Assembly (NCBI RefSeq): GCF_963678635.1
Contig: NC_087068.1
Location: 58,947,896 to 59,011,895 of the forward strand
Length of the DNA: 64,000 nucleotides
Source of the DNA: Symsagittifera roscoffensis
Taxonomy: Eukaryota; Xenacoelomorpha; Acoela; Convolutidae
Direction: 5' to 3'
The notes beneath the pieces were generated by a model that was given only the letters and a program-made list of their open reading frames with translations, ran no database searches and was not told the DNA's origin. Position numbers and translations under genes: made by a program. Shown here one piece after another: positions 42,966 to 53,333 of this stretch. The number at the start of each line of letters is the position of its first letter. Position 1 is the stretch's first letter.

Positions 42966-44089
42966 GTGTATGATAATCCTGAGTATGGGTTATAAAATGT
43001 AATGTAACCAATTGTGTTTTTGGTGTATCTGTCGTATTTATATATTACTTCAGTAGTTATAAACGGTGGTGGTAGTGATTGAGCTGTTATGTTAGGTGGA
43101 TTTAATGGGTAGGGATGTTGTGTAATATTGTTTAATTTAACTGTGATTTCAAACTTTAATTGTAAACTGTTTTGTTGGAGTATTTGAATATTGTGATCAC
43201 GGATATCGTTGTGAATATCTTGGCGATATTGTAATCTATTAAGTGCCCAGTTATGAAGGCGGTTACTTTCTTGATGCTGTCCAAATAATGGTGGAGGTGC
43301 TGTGAATGTATTCCAATCTAATCTTAAAGGAATATTTATTGATGATTGTTCTCGATATCTGGCGTCGAGATTATTTGGAAAATTTAAGTTAAAGGGTGGT
43401 GGTGAAAACTGGCTTATTGATGGTGTTGATGGTAGTGATAATGTTTCTGGAAGTGATGAGGATGTTGTTGTATCCGTAGAAATATCTATGGGGTCATTGA
43501 CTAAATTTGGTTCACCTTGTGTAAATGAATGTGTAGTCCAATATGGCAGTCGTGATGTTAGGTTTGGGGGGTTAAAAGGATTTTCACGTATTTGTTCAGA
43601 TGTTGGTGTTGAACCTAAGTAATCTGATGGTAAGCTTGAGGTGCTACGTTGTGAAAAAAGTGTAGGAGTTTCTGGTGTGATACCAGTGGTGTTTTCTGGA
43701 GTGGTTTGTGATGGGGATTGAGGTATATCAAAATGAACTCGGGGAGTTTGAAAATTTCTATTTCGTCGAGGATGTATAATTTGTCTATTGATTTCTGTTG
43801 TGTTTTGGTTTTGACTAAGGTTTCGTATTCTACTTAGTTCTTGTGGTAGTGTTGGGTAAAGATTATATGTTGGTTCGCTTAGAGGTGCTTGTCGTTGAAC
43901 TGGTTCTAGTGGTTCTGATAAACGAGCGTGCCGTTCTTCAAAGGTGTATGGATTGTCTTGAAAAGAAATTCGTGTAGATGTTTGAGGATTTTGAGTAGTT
44001 GAAGGTGGTGTTGGATTATCTTGGGATGATGTCGGTGAAGACTGATTTTGTGACTGTTGGGTAGCAATTTTTGATGGATTTTTGAATTG
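42953..44089 (-). CDS. 378-codon open frame without any AUG
   Basis: On the minus strand the frame is open from just after a TAA at 44,092-44,090 to a TAA at 42,955-42,953. It contains no ATG, GTG or TTG codon, only one in-frame CTG. Codon composition matches the neighbouring ORFs. The predicted product is Pro/Thr/Ser/Gln-rich in the first ~230 residues, then more structured (LHNWALNRLQYRQDIHND, later VIYKYDRYTKN). A shift from the upstream 62-aa ORF would meet the TAA at 44,092, so simple frameshifting is blocked. A spliced leader supplying the start, or non-AUG initiation, is needed. Function unknown. Confidence 0.65.
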   Translation of the reverse strand, partial: QFKNPSKIATQQSQNQSSPTSSQDNPTPPSTTQNPQTSTRISFQDNPYTFEERHARLSEPLEPVQRQAPLSEPTYNLYPTLPQELSRIRNLSQNQNTTEINRQIIHPRRNRNFQTPRVHFDIPQSPSQTTPENTTGITPETPTLFSQRSTSSLPSDYLGSTPTSEQIRENPFNPPNLTSRLPYWTTHSFTQGEPNLVNDPIDISTDTTTSSSLPETLSLPSTPSISQFSPPPFNLNFPNNLDARYREQSSINIPLRLDWNTFTAPPPLFGQHQESNRLHNWALNRLQYRQDIHNDIRDHNIQILQQNSLQLKFEITVKLNNITQHPYPLNPPNITAQSLPPPFITTEVIYKYDRYTKNTIGYITFYNPYSGLSYTCIF

Positions 44090-44094
44090 TTACT

Positions 44095-44283
44095 TTAGTG
44101 AGAAATTTTGTGTTTATTGTAATATTCTTCCAAAAAAAGAATTAGAAGGACTGTTGCTAGGGCAAATGTGAGGATTGCTTTCTTTATACATTTACAGATG
44201 GTCAAAATGAGGGATGATAAGAATGCTATGAAAATTACAAATAATAAAAAAATATCGGTTCTACTGAAAATTGTTCGTATCAT
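44095..44283 (-). CDS. Small 62-aa membrane protein
   Basis: Two hydrophobic segments (about residues 11-30 and 38-52) separated by a short Cys/Lys turn (CKCIKK), with a charged C-terminus. The ATG overlaps the stop of the upstream 76-aa ORF as ATGA (44,283-44,280). Size and topology resemble small virus-encoded membrane proteins such as viroporins; this is an analogy only. Confidence 0.55.
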   Translation of the reverse strand: MIRTIFSRTDIFLLFVIFIAFLSSLILTICKCIKKAILTFALATVLLILFLEEYYNKHKISH

Positions 44284-44510
44284 TTAGACAAGTTATATGA
44301 CTCGTACCTGTGGATGTAATCAAGGGTTTTGGAAAGTTGGAGGAATAGTTCGAGTATAGTGTAGAAAATTAAAAAAATGTTACAAAAAATGATTAGGATT
44401 ATTAGAAAGGATTCAAGTATATCAAAAAGAAATATTATAAAGGCTTCAAGTATTGAAAAAAAATGTTTAAAATTTATAAGTATTTGAGCAACTGTTTGAG
44501 AGAAGAGCAT
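44280..44510 (-). CDS. Small 76-aa hydrophobic protein
   Basis: Almost continuously hydrophobic (Ile/Leu/Phe) from about residue 8 to 60, with a polar C-terminus (YIHRYESYNLSK). The start ATG directly follows the TAA of a short open frame (TAAATG at 44,513-44,508), and the stop overlaps the next ORF as ATGA. AT-rich DNA can create hydrophobic frames by chance, but the tight stop-start arrangement on both sides argues for a real gene. Confidence 0.5.
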   Translation of the reverse strand: MLFSQTVAQILINFKHFFSILEAFIIFLFDILESFLIILIIFCNIFLIFYTILELFLQLSKTLDYIHRYESYNLSK

Positions 44511-45110
44511 TTAAGAAATGATCTCTTGGTCGAATATTTTTTGCTGTTTGAGGCGATTTTCTAGTGTGGTCGAATTATTTATTAGTTTTTTGACAAGTGG
44601 GTTGAGTTTTGTAAAAAATTGTTGGGGGCAATTTTCATGGTGACTGGGAGGTCGTCTTTTTCTTTATTTTTGTTTGTCAAACGATCCGGGGTATGGTGAG
44701 ATTTTTATACTTTAGGCTAATTAAAATCTTCATTTTGTTACTTTAGGCTAAGTTATCAAATTTGTTTTGGGGGTATTCGTGGTCTGAGTTGGGGAAATAT
44801 TGTTGATCTTTGGGTTATTAGATAAGGGAGGGGTACGGTATTATGGTGATATTTATTTTAGTTGTCAAGTTGGAGTGGTTTGCTTATTTTTGACCTGGAG
44901 GTTGTAAAGTTATAGTTAGAGATGTGCCTGGAGTTCTAGATTATTCGTCTAATTGATCTTAGTTTGAGTTAGAGAAAGTGGCGGATTGGATGAATCCTAT
45001 TGGTCTATTTTGAACTAGAATTATTGCGTACTTGTGAGCATGTTATTTTGAAAAATTGAAATGAAAAATGTTACGGGGGTTTCAAGATTGTGAAGTATAA
45101 AATCTTAAAA
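44511..45110 (-). other. Spacer between Gag-Pol and small membrane ORFs
   Basis: 600 bp without an ATG-started gene. An AUG-less frame of about 50 codons (about 44,663 down to 44,511), Lys/Gln-rich with ENRLKQQKIFDQE, ends flush with the next ATG. Two copies of CTTTAGGCTAA occur at about 44,710 and 44,741. A splice acceptor for downstream subgenomic RNAs could lie here; I could not choose one. Confidence 0.4.
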
Positions 45111-48100
45111 TTACTTTTTAAATTCTACTTTCTTTAATATTTTAGATTGGGGGATGAACATTTTGTAGTTTTTACGTGGTTGATTTCGGAGTCTTGTTGT
45201 TTTTCTATGTTCGGATTTGTCTATTTCTTCTTGGGGTATTATTTGTTCTGTCATTTTTCTATTTTTTCTTTGTTTTGGAGATTCTTTATGGTTTTGTGTA
45301 TTGTTTTTGGTGGCGGTTGGTTTTGTGTTTGGATTTTCGGTGGGGTTATCATTTTGTTCTGTGTTTTTCAGATGTGGTTCATTTTGAATGATTTTTAATC
45401 CTGTGAAAGAATATAATTGAGTTAATTCGCGGAGTGCGTATTCTTTTGGGTAATAAGGTAATAGGTTGTTTCGATGTTGAACGATTTCTTTTTTATCTGA
45501 GTCGGTAATTTTATATGTGACATCAGTGGGTTTTGCAATTATTTGGTAGGGTCCTTTTCGGAGGGGTTGTAACTTTTTAGAAATTCCTTTTTGAGTATTA
45601 AAATTAGGTATTAAAACAAATGTTCCAATTTTTAAATCGGAAGCTGGTGTAAAACGTGAATTGATTTGTTCATTTATGTTTTGTCTTTGTAATAACTTTT
45701 TCGTTATTTTTTGGTAAATTTCATTGTGTTTCTTATCTCTATTTAAAATCCATTCGGTGTGTGTACCGGAGGCTAATTTAAGAATTTGTGGGTGATGAAA
45801 ATGATCTTCATCGTGTGTATGTAAAGGTAGGTTATAACAAATTGAGTCTTTATTTGGTTGACAATAACCTTGTGCGTTTTTATGAGAATTTGCTGTAAAC
45901 ATTATTGGTTTGCGTGGTTTTTGGTTAAAAACCATTTCATATGGTGACATTCCTAAAGTTGTCGTTATTTGTGAATTATATGCTAAGGGAAATAATTTTA
46001 CATCTGCTGACCATTCGGTATATTTTGTATCATTTCCGTTGATGATACATCTAAGATATTCTTGTAATGAACGGTTCATTCCTTCGACTAAGCCGTTTGT
46101 CCAAGGTGCATGAGATGTACGTGGTTTGTGTTTAATGTTATATAAATGACATAGTGTTATTATTTCATTATTTATGAATTCTGTACCATTGTCTGTGACT
46201 AAAATTTCTGGTAGTCCAAATTTTGCTATCCAGTGTTCATAAAGTGTTGTATATGCGTAATAAGCATTACAATGTGGTACTGGGTTAAGTGCTACATAAT
46301 GTGTGAATGCGTCAACAATTACCATAATGTAGGAGTTTCCTTCTGATGAGGGTGAAATTGGTCCTTTAGTATCAAATGAGATACGATGATTAAAGTATAA
46401 ACTTTGTCCTTTAAAATCTTGTTTTTGTGCTATTTGTTTTTGATTTGGGTAAGGTTTATTTAGTTGACATACTATACAGTCATTGCATAGTACTTTTATC
46501 CAAATTGGTGCATTTGGGAAATAAAAGTTTTGTATAAAATTTGAATATGTTTTCTCTGATCCAGAGTGTCCTTTAATATTTTGTGTATGTGAAATATTAA
46601 AAGCTATAAGAATCATACTTAAAGGGAGACATGGAACTGTAGATTCATTTAATTTGTATTCTAGAAGGTCTGTGTTTTCGTTAATTGTTGTATTATTGAA
46701 TTTTCGAAAATATCGGAGGAGTGTTTTATTTCCTAAAATGGTTGAATCTGCTTTGATAGGTTTAGTTTTATATTTGTGCCATGATTTCAGTTGTCGAATT
46801 ACTGGGTCAAGGTTTTGATATTGTTTCAGTGTTGAAATTGTAATTGTTTCTGTTGGGGGGAGAAAAATGTTTTCGATTTCTAATGTAGATAAGGGTATTG
46901 TATCAAGTGGGTCGTGAAGGTCAAAAACTTGATTTATTGTGTATTTTGAATCATTTGTTTGTGGTCCTGATAAATTTATTTTATCAGTTAAATCTTCTTT
47001 TTCAATTAGTGGAAAATGGTCTTTCTTAGGCAGGTGTTGTTTTGTTCGTTTTTGTTGGGTGTTATTTTTTATCCATTGGGAATATGGAATTGGTTTAAAA
47101 GTTGATGTTCCAAGTAGGTCAACTTCATAATGATTATTTTGACAATCTAAATAAAGTGGGAAATGTTGTAAATTATTTATTTGTGATTGTTCAATATCAG
47201 TTTTAACTGCATATTTGCATTCTAATCGGGGTGATGTTTCGTTTTCTGCAAGGTAGAATTTTATGTTTTTGGGTATTTCAACTGTTGTTTTTCGTGTAAG
47301 TAATTCAGGTGGTGTATTTCGACTTAAGGTGTCTGGTAATGCAAGATTTTTTCCTGCAGTCCAAACTATATGTAAGTTTGGAAATTTCATTAGAATTAGT
47401 TGAAATCTGTAAACTCGGTGGTTTGGGTTAGATTTTTGTGTAAAGAGAAAGATGATTGGTTTATGGTCTGTAAATAAAACTGTTGGATGTTTTGATCCAA
47501 GGATCAGAAATTCATATTCTGTCAGTGTATATATTATGGCTGTACATTCTCTCATTAGAGTTGAGAGTCGTAGCTCTGCTTGAGTGAATAATCGAGAATT
47601 TGCTGATATGAGGTTCATTTTATTTGTACCATTATGTGATTGTAATAGTGCTGCACCGATGCCAAAGTTCGAAGCATCGCACATTGCATAAAATGGTTGA
47701 TCAGGGTCTGGAATTGTGTTTGAAATTTGTTCAGTTAAAAGTTTCTTTATTTCATCGAATCGTGTTTGATGTTCTGTATTCCATTCAAAATTATTTTGTT
47801 GTTTAAGGATGTTGTAAAATGGTCGTAGATATAATTGCATTTTATAAACATATTTACTTAAAAAGTTTAACATTCCAAGGAATTCTTGGATTTTCTTTTT
47901 ATTTGTTGGTGGTTGAAGTTTTTGAATAGCGTCAATGCGTGATTTCAGTGGAGTGATTGTTTTTCTTTCTATGTTATGTCCTAAGAATTTAACTCTTGTC
48001 AAAAAGAAGTGTGATTTATCGGGGGCGGCCTTCAGATTTTCGTTCTGAAGTATTTGGTGATATTTTTCTAAAACATTGAACATTTCGTCTTTTGTTTGTG

Positions 48101-51100
48101 ATTGCATAAAAACATCGTCTAAATAGGTGATTGCGTTTTTCTTGAGTATCAGTGGTCTAAAAATTTTGCTCATAAAAGCTGAAAATGCTGCTGGTCCTAT
48201 GGATATTCCATAGAATAAGCGGTTGAATTCATATTGTTGGTTTCCGATAACAAATTGTGTTAAACGTCGTGATTGTTCATCTAGTGGCATTTGATTGTAT
48301 GCACTATTCATATCGGCGGTTGTAAAGTATTTGCCGTTTATTTTTGTTAAAATAACTTGTATTGGTTCAATGGGCCAATTACATTTTGATTCATCTATGA
48401 GTGAATTGAGGTATCTAGCGTCGAGAACGATTTTTAATGATTCTCCTTTAGCTAGAATGATAACAGGGTTGATGAATGTGTTGCCTTTTGGTTGTTCTTC
48501 TTTATTAACTGGTGATATAATATTGTACTGTTCTAAAATATCGAGTAATCTGTTTACTTTATCATGTAAGTGAATTGGTACTTTACTTGCTCTCTGTTTT
48601 TTGAAAACTGCGTCTGGTTTTAATGGGAGATGTAGTGATGAACTGATTTTGCCAACATCGAATTTTGATGTTGCATAGACTGATGAATATTTAATTAGCT
48701 GTTTGGCTAACTTTTCGAATTCGTCTTGTGTTATTTGTGAATGTTGGAAATTAAACATTGTTAAAAATTTTTGTTGGTGTTCTGTGTAGTTACTTATGTT
48801 GAATGTAGGTTTGAAATATGGAGTTTTCGTGAAATAATCCGTATTTCTGTTTTCGTTACTTATTATATTATTTATAGATAATTCTTCATTAAGAATTGTA
48901 GATTGGCAAATATCTAGTAATTGGAGTATATTATTTACGCGATAGGCTTTTTCGTGTATTGGTGATATTGTAGCGTTGGTTTCGCAATATCCTAAAAGTC
49001 CTAAAGGTAATGTTACTTGGTAAGGTGTGTTGTTATAAACATGTAAGGAAATAATATCTGAATTCGAATTTTTCAAATATTTTATTGAAGAGATTGTGAT
49101 TTTGAAAAATTTATGAATAGGTTTGAATTCAAAATCTGACATATAAAATTTTTGTTTGTTTTGTTCTTTATCATATTGGTGAACTTGTTTGATTGAAAAA
49201 TTATAGATGTTTCCTGATAGTGGTTTCAGGTGTTTTCTTTGTTGGTTATATATTGGATAGAATTTTGAAAAGAATGGTGGTTGTTTATTTAATCTTTGAA
49301 AAAATGTTAGGGATGTTTCTTTTGTTTTTGTATATTTATCTTTGATTAATATTTTACTATTTAGTATGTTAATTGTTGGTATATATTTTGAAATAAATGG
49401 TATTCCAATGATATTATATTTAATATCAGTGATATGGAATATTTGTTTAAATGGCTTGTTTAGAATTTTACTTTGCTCCATTGTTCTGGTAGGGAGGAGA
49501 AATAATTGGATTTTTCCGTAGTTGATCAATGTTGATCCTTGTGCTGTTGCTAACTTACTGGAGGTTTCAAGAGGTATTAACTTTGGGTGTAAAGTTTTTA
49601 TTTCATTCCATGTGGGGATGTTTATTATGTTTGATTCTGCTCCTGAATCAATTAAAAAATCTATTTCAAGGTCTGGTGGTTGAAATTCTTTATTTCTTGG
49701 GCTTTCTAAGAGAAATGGTATTGTCCAAATTTTTTCTTTGGGTTGTTCTTTTTGTATATTTTGATAAATGTGGTTTGTATTCAAGCATTTTGTTTTGGTG
49801 TTTTTATTGGTTTGATTTGTAGTGTTAATCTCATTTGTTTCTTGCGTCGTTGGTGTGGAATTTATGGGTGTAGTGTAATAATTTTGAAGAAATTCTGATT
49901 GATTTTCATATATATGTGATGGAAAGGGTTGTTCATATATGACAGATTCATAGTCATTTTCGACTTTTATCATATTGATAGCAAGAGTGTTTTCTGTATC
50001 ACTTTCTGAATCTGATGATGTACAATTTATTTGATTGAGTTGTAACGTATCAGTAACTGTGTCATCAATACCTGGAGGGTCTGATGTTGTTTCTGGGTTA
50101 GACTGTACTTGATTGATTTGTCTTTGATGCTTAGGTGTACTGCTTCTATGACGATTATTAGAGTTATTATAGTGATTATTATTCCGGTGTGGTGATTGGG
50201 AATAATTTCTATAACGATTATTATAACTTGGGTGTCGATTTTGTGAATTATTTCGCGATCTGTTTTGATAATTGCTGTTTGGTCTGTTATAGTTCGATCT
50301 ATTATATGAGTTATTCCTTGATCGATTGTTCGGGTAATTCTGGTTTCGGTTGTTTGAATAACTTCTATTTCTATTATAGGAGTAGTTTCTATTCCTATTG
50401 TATGATGAATTTCGTGATTGGTTGTTTGGATAGTAGTTATTTCTTGATTGTGAATTAGATCTAGAAACAAATCGTTGTGTATTTGAATTTGATCTGGAGT
50501 AGTTATTTCTACTATTTGGTCTATTGTAGTGATTTTGTGATGAATTTTGTGTATTTCTTCGTTCTGGTGATCTTCCTCTATAACTTGAGTTATATGGGGA
50601 TTGATTTCTTGTATAACTTGTATTGTTCGGGAGTGGTTTTCCTGAACTGTTGTTGCTGTGGACTGTTTTGTTCGGTAGATTTTGATCTTTTTTCATGTAC
50701 TGATAGAATGATTTATTTGGTTCTTTGTATTTTTGAGGTTTATTTTGATTGTCTTGCTGTTTTTGTCTACATTCGGAAATACTATGTCCGTATCGTCGGC
50801 AATAATTACACCATTTTTTGAAAGATGGTTTGCCTTTGAAGTTTGGGTTCTTTTCATAAATATTGAGTATTTCAGTGATTTTTTCAACGAGGTCTGTCTC
50901 TGATTCCTGTATATTATTAATATTAGTGGGAGTCGTTTCAATTTTGTTAACGTATTGTAATTTCAGATTTTCCGTTTCTTCTAGTTTCATCGTGATTTCT
51001 GCTTGTTCTAATTTGTCTACTAGTTTTCGAAAATCTAAATCGGGTTCTCGAATTGAAGAAGGATGAGATGCTCTCTTTTTTATTGCTATTTTCCTTAATT

Positions 51101-53333
51101 GTGGTGTTAAGGTCATCATTAAGATTTCTGTCATCTTTGTGTTTTTATAGTCATGTGTATTTAGTGAGTATGCTTTTCGAACTAGTGTTTCGATTCGTAC
51201 TGCTATTTGCTTGATGGTTTCGTTTGGTAATCTGCGAATTTCATTACATAAAACTCTTTGTTGTTGTTTGTTTCTTTCGGAGTCAAACATTTTTGAAAAT
51301 TCTTGTGTAAATCTTTTCCAGTTTGATTTTATTTCTAGAGGTAGTACTGAAAACCATTTTTGGGCTGCGCCATCTAAGGTTGTTTGTATTAACGCTGTGC
51401 GTCGATGTATCCAGTTTTGATGTAGTGGCGTATTAATTGGTTCAGGTCCAATGTTTAAAATCAGGTTTGCTGTTACTGCATTTAAATAATCTTCTACAGA
51501 GTATTCAGGGTCTGTTCCTGTGAAAACCATTAAAGGTTTGTTTGATGTTATTGATGATCCACCCATAAGGTATGGATTCATTGTCATTTGTAATGATTCT
51601 GCTGCATTTGGCATTTGAGAAAAATTTGAAAGTTGGTTTCTTGTTATTTCATGTTGTTGAAGATAATATGGGAGTGGTATTTCATTTTGCATTTGTGATG
51701 CTTGATACGAGTGTGCAGTCATTGGATTTTGTTGTTGAATTGGTTGAAAAGATTGTGTATTAACTGGATTTTGTTGTTGAATTGGTTGTTGATGTTGTGC
51801 ATCTATTGGTTGTGGAGAAAAATTCCTATGATTTGTACGTGTTTTTTGTATTCCTTGTCTACGATATTCTTGAGTATTTTGTGCAAATATATCTGGTTGT
51901 AAGAAATCATCATCTGAGGATAAATAATCCATTTGATAAGATGTCTGTTTTTTATTTTTATTTTGTTGAAAAAATGGGTAATTTTCACTATGATCCCGTG
52001 GAGGATTTGTTTGGAAATTTGTTGAATTAGGTTGGGTCATTGGGTTATCCCAATTTCGAGATCTTGTATATTGGTTAAAATTTCTTTGTGGTTGATTATA
52101 TGTTTTTGATGGATGTGTATAATTATAATTATGGTCTGCAAAGTTGTTTCTAGTGAATGTTTTGCGTGTTTTTGATGGTATTGTCATGGGTCTGTATGTT
52201 TGGTAATCCATATGTGAATATTTAGGGGCAACCGAAGGTTTAACGGTTGATTGTAAGGTTACCTGTGTTTGTGAAGGATTTGTATTTCTTGGTGTTGTTA
52301 AATTTGGGCGTATTGGTGAAATACTTTGTTGTGTAGTTGTTGTGTGTACAATTTCTTCATTTATGAAGTGTGATGGTGTCTGTATATCTTGTTGAGTAAG
52401 ATTCCTAGTTCCATTGAGGTTTTCATTGTGTATAACTGTAGAGTTTAAACTATTATTTTGTGTATCGGGTAAAAATGTATTATAGTTTAATGGTGTTGCA
52501 TCAATTGTTAATGGTATTACTCTTACATAATCTCTTATGTAAGATATTGTACTTATTGCTTGACTTGAAATTGATTGTGGAAAGCTTATAAATGCGGGAT
52601 GAGACCATTCGGGGTCCCAAACATAATCTGATTGTTCTGTGATAGCGGTATCATCGTTCGAGTTTTGGGGTCTAAAATTTTTTCTTGCTTGTGCAATTAA
52701 ATCAATATTATGTGTGAAATAATCTATTATGAACCATGCCAAGATTTTTTGTAAATCGTGTTTTGTATGTTGTGAAACGTCGTCTTTCGTGAAATTTTCT
52801 TTAATGATGTTTAAATAACTAGAGAGTAGTGTGATTTCATGTCGTACTCTTAAATGTTTAGATGTTTCTGTCGGTGAGACATTTGTTAATGGGATTTCGT
52901 TTTCTAATATCGAAATATAACTATATATTATTGCGAAAACTTCATTGGTGAAAATGGAGTTTGCTCTTTGTGAGTTATGATATTGGATGCTTTTTATATA
53001 TTCTGAAAAAACTTTTGAAAATTCTAAATCAAGATCGTCTGTTTGAATAGTATATGTTCTATTATTATGGTTTGGGGAAGTGAATTCTATAGAGTAGATT
53101 CCATACTGTTGTGTTATGTTGCATATATCTTTTAGATAGTGATCTATGATTTGTCTTTTGATTTTCACATCGGGGAACTCTGTTTTACATGGACTAATTT
53201 CGGGTTCAAATAAATTTACGAGTAAATTTTGACAAAATATGTGTTGTCCTCTATCGGTATCTGCATCTATTATAAAAGGAAAGATTTCATCATCATCTGG
53301 ACTTTCTTCACCTGGAGTGTGCGTTGAGCTCAT
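45111..53333 (-). CDS. pol: Ty3/gypsy-type Gag-Pol polyprotein
   Basis: 2,740 aa in one uninterrupted frame. An N-terminal Gag is followed at about 450-580 by a Gln/Asn-rich part containing a short QPIQQQNP duplication. A capsid-like Gag domain lies at about 600-770 (AQKWFSVLPLEIKSNWKRF). A C-X2-C-X4-H-X4-C knuckle at about 840 is CNYCRRYGHSISEC. A long Arg/Ser/Asn/Tyr low-complexity basic region spans about 890-1070. Retropepsin is at about 1224 (LIDSGAES), and RT has YLDDVFMQ at about 1735. RNase H starts near 1881 (YAMCDASNFGIGAAL). Integrase has an H-H-C-C finger at about 2245-2290 and D, D, E residues at about 2316 (FDTKG), 2378 (TDNGTEF) and 2412 (LVEGMNR). A GPY/F module lies near 2591. 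Gag and Pol share one frame with no frameshift or stop between them. Its start overlaps the upstream 155-aa ORF by 26 nt. Confidence 0.95.
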   Translation of the reverse strand: MSSTHTPGEESPDDDEIFPFIIDADTDRGQHIFCQNLLVNLFEPEISPCKTEFPDVKIKRQIIDHYLKDICNITQQYGIYSIEFTSPNHNNRTYTIQTDDLDLEFSKVFSEYIKSIQYHNSQRANSIFTNEVFAIIYSYISILENEIPLTNVSPTETSKHLRVRHEITLLSSYLNIIKENFTKDDVSQHTKHDLQKILAWFIIDYFTHNIDLIAQARKNFRPQNSNDDTAITEQSDYVWDPEWSHPAFISFPQSISSQAISTISYIRDYVRVIPLTIDATPLNYNTFLPDTQNNSLNSTVIHNENLNGTRNLTQQDIQTPSHFINEEIVHTTTTQQSISPIRPNLTTPRNTNPSQTQVTLQSTVKPSVAPKYSHMDYQTYRPMTIPSKTRKTFTRNNFADHNYNYTHPSKTYNQPQRNFNQYTRSRNWDNPMTQPNSTNFQTNPPRDHSENYPFFQQNKNKKQTSYQMDYLSSDDDFLQPDIFAQNTQEYRRQGIQKTRTNHRNFSPQPIDAQHQQPIQQQNPVNTQSFQPIQQQNPMTAHSYQASQMQNEIPLPYYLQQHEITRNQLSNFSQMPNAAESLQMTMNPYLMGGSSITSNKPLMVFTGTDPEYSVEDYLNAVTANLILNIGPEPINTPLHQNWIHRRTALIQTTLDGAAQKWFSVLPLEIKSNWKRFTQEFSKMFDSERNKQQQRVLCNEIRRLPNETIKQIAVRIETLVRKAYSLNTHDYKNTKMTEILMMTLTPQLRKIAIKKRASHPSSIREPDLDFRKLVDKLEQAEITMKLEETENLKLQYVNKIETTPTNINNIQESETDLVEKITEILNIYEKNPNFKGKPSFKKWCNYCRRYGHSISECRQKQQDNQNKPQKYKEPNKSFYQYMKKDQNLPNKTVHSNNSSGKPLPNNTSYTRNQSPYNSSYRGRSPERRNTQNSSQNHYNRPNSRNNYSRSNSNTQRFVSRSNSQSRNNYYPNNQSRNSSYNRNRNYSYNRNRSYSNNRNQNYPNNRSRNNSYNRSNYNRPNSNYQNRSRNNSQNRHPSYNNRYRNYSQSPHRNNNHYNNSNNRHRSSTPKHQRQINQVQSNPETTSDPPGIDDTVTDTLQLNQINCTSSDSESDTENTLAINMIKVENDYESVIYEQPFPSHIYENQSEFLQNYYTTPINSTPTTQETNEINTTNQTNKNTKTKCLNTNHIYQNIQKEQPKEKIWTIPFLLESPRNKEFQPPDLEIDFLIDSGAESNIINIPTWNEIKTLHPKLIPLETSSKLATAQGSTLINYGKIQLFLLPTRTMEQSKILNKPFKQIFHITDIKYNIIGIPFISKYIPTINILNSKILIKDKYTKTKETSLTFFQRLNKQPPFFSKFYPIYNQQRKHLKPLSGNIYNFSIKQVHQYDKEQNKQKFYMSDFEFKPIHKFFKITISSIKYLKNSNSDIISLHVYNNTPYQVTLPLGLLGYCETNATISPIHEKAYRVNNILQLLDICQSTILNEELSINNIISNENRNTDYFTKTPYFKPTFNISNYTEHQQKFLTMFNFQHSQITQDEFEKLAKQLIKYSSVYATSKFDVGKISSSLHLPLKPDAVFKKQRASKVPIHLHDKVNRLLDILEQYNIISPVNKEEQPKGNTFINPVIILAKGESLKIVLDARYLNSLIDESKCNWPIEPIQVILTKINGKYFTTADMNSAYNQMPLDEQSRRLTQFVIGNQQYEFNRLFYGISIGPAAFSAFMSKIFRPLILKKNAITYLDDVFMQSQTKDEMFNVLEKYHQILQNENLKAAPDKSHFFLTRVKFLGHNIERKTITPLKSRIDAIQKLQPPTNKKKIQEFLGMLNFLSKYVYKMQLYLRPFYNILKQQNNFEWNTEHQTRFDEIKKLLTEQISNTIPDPDQPFYAMCDASNFGIGAALLQSHNGTNKMNLISANSRLFTQAELRLSTLMRECTAIIYTLTEYEFLILGSKHPTVLFTDHKPIIFLFTQKSNPNHRVYRFQLILMKFPNLHIVWTAGKNLALPDTLSRNTPPELLTRKTTVEIPKNIKFYLAENETSPRLECKYAVKTDIEQSQINNLQHFPLYLDCQNNHYEVDLLGTSTFKPIPYSQWIKNNTQQKRTKQHLPKKDHFPLIEKEDLTDKINLSGPQTNDSKYTINQVFDLHDPLDTIPLSTLEIENIFLPPTETITISTLKQYQNLDPVIRQLKSWHKYKTKPIKADSTILGNKTLLRYFRKFNNTTINENTDLLEYKLNESTVPCLPLSMILIAFNISHTQNIKGHSGSEKTYSNFIQNFYFPNAPIWIKVLCNDCIVCQLNKPYPNQKQIAQKQDFKGQSLYFNHRISFDTKGPISPSSEGNSYIMVIVDAFTHYVALNPVPHCNAYYAYTTLYEHWIAKFGLPEILVTDNGTEFINNEIITLCHLYNIKHKPRTSHAPWTNGLVEGMNRSLQEYLRCIINGNDTKYTEWSADVKLFPLAYNSQITTTLGMSPYEMVFNQKPRKPIMFTANSHKNAQGYCQPNKDSICYNLPLHTHDEDHFHHPQILKLASGTHTEWILNRDKKHNEIYQKITKKLLQRQNINEQINSRFTPASDLKIGTFVLIPNFNTQKGISKKLQPLRKGPYQIIAKPTDVTYKITDSDKKEIVQHRNNLLPYYPKEYALRELTQLYSFTGLKIIQNEPHLKNTEQNDNPTENPNTKPTATKNNTQNHKESPKQRKNRKMTEQIIPQEEIDKSEHRKTTRLRNQPRKNYKMFIPQSKILKKVEFKK

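Noticed and set aside
43302-43622. 106-codon plus-strand frame
   Set aside because: Antisense shadow of the 378-codon minus-strand frame.
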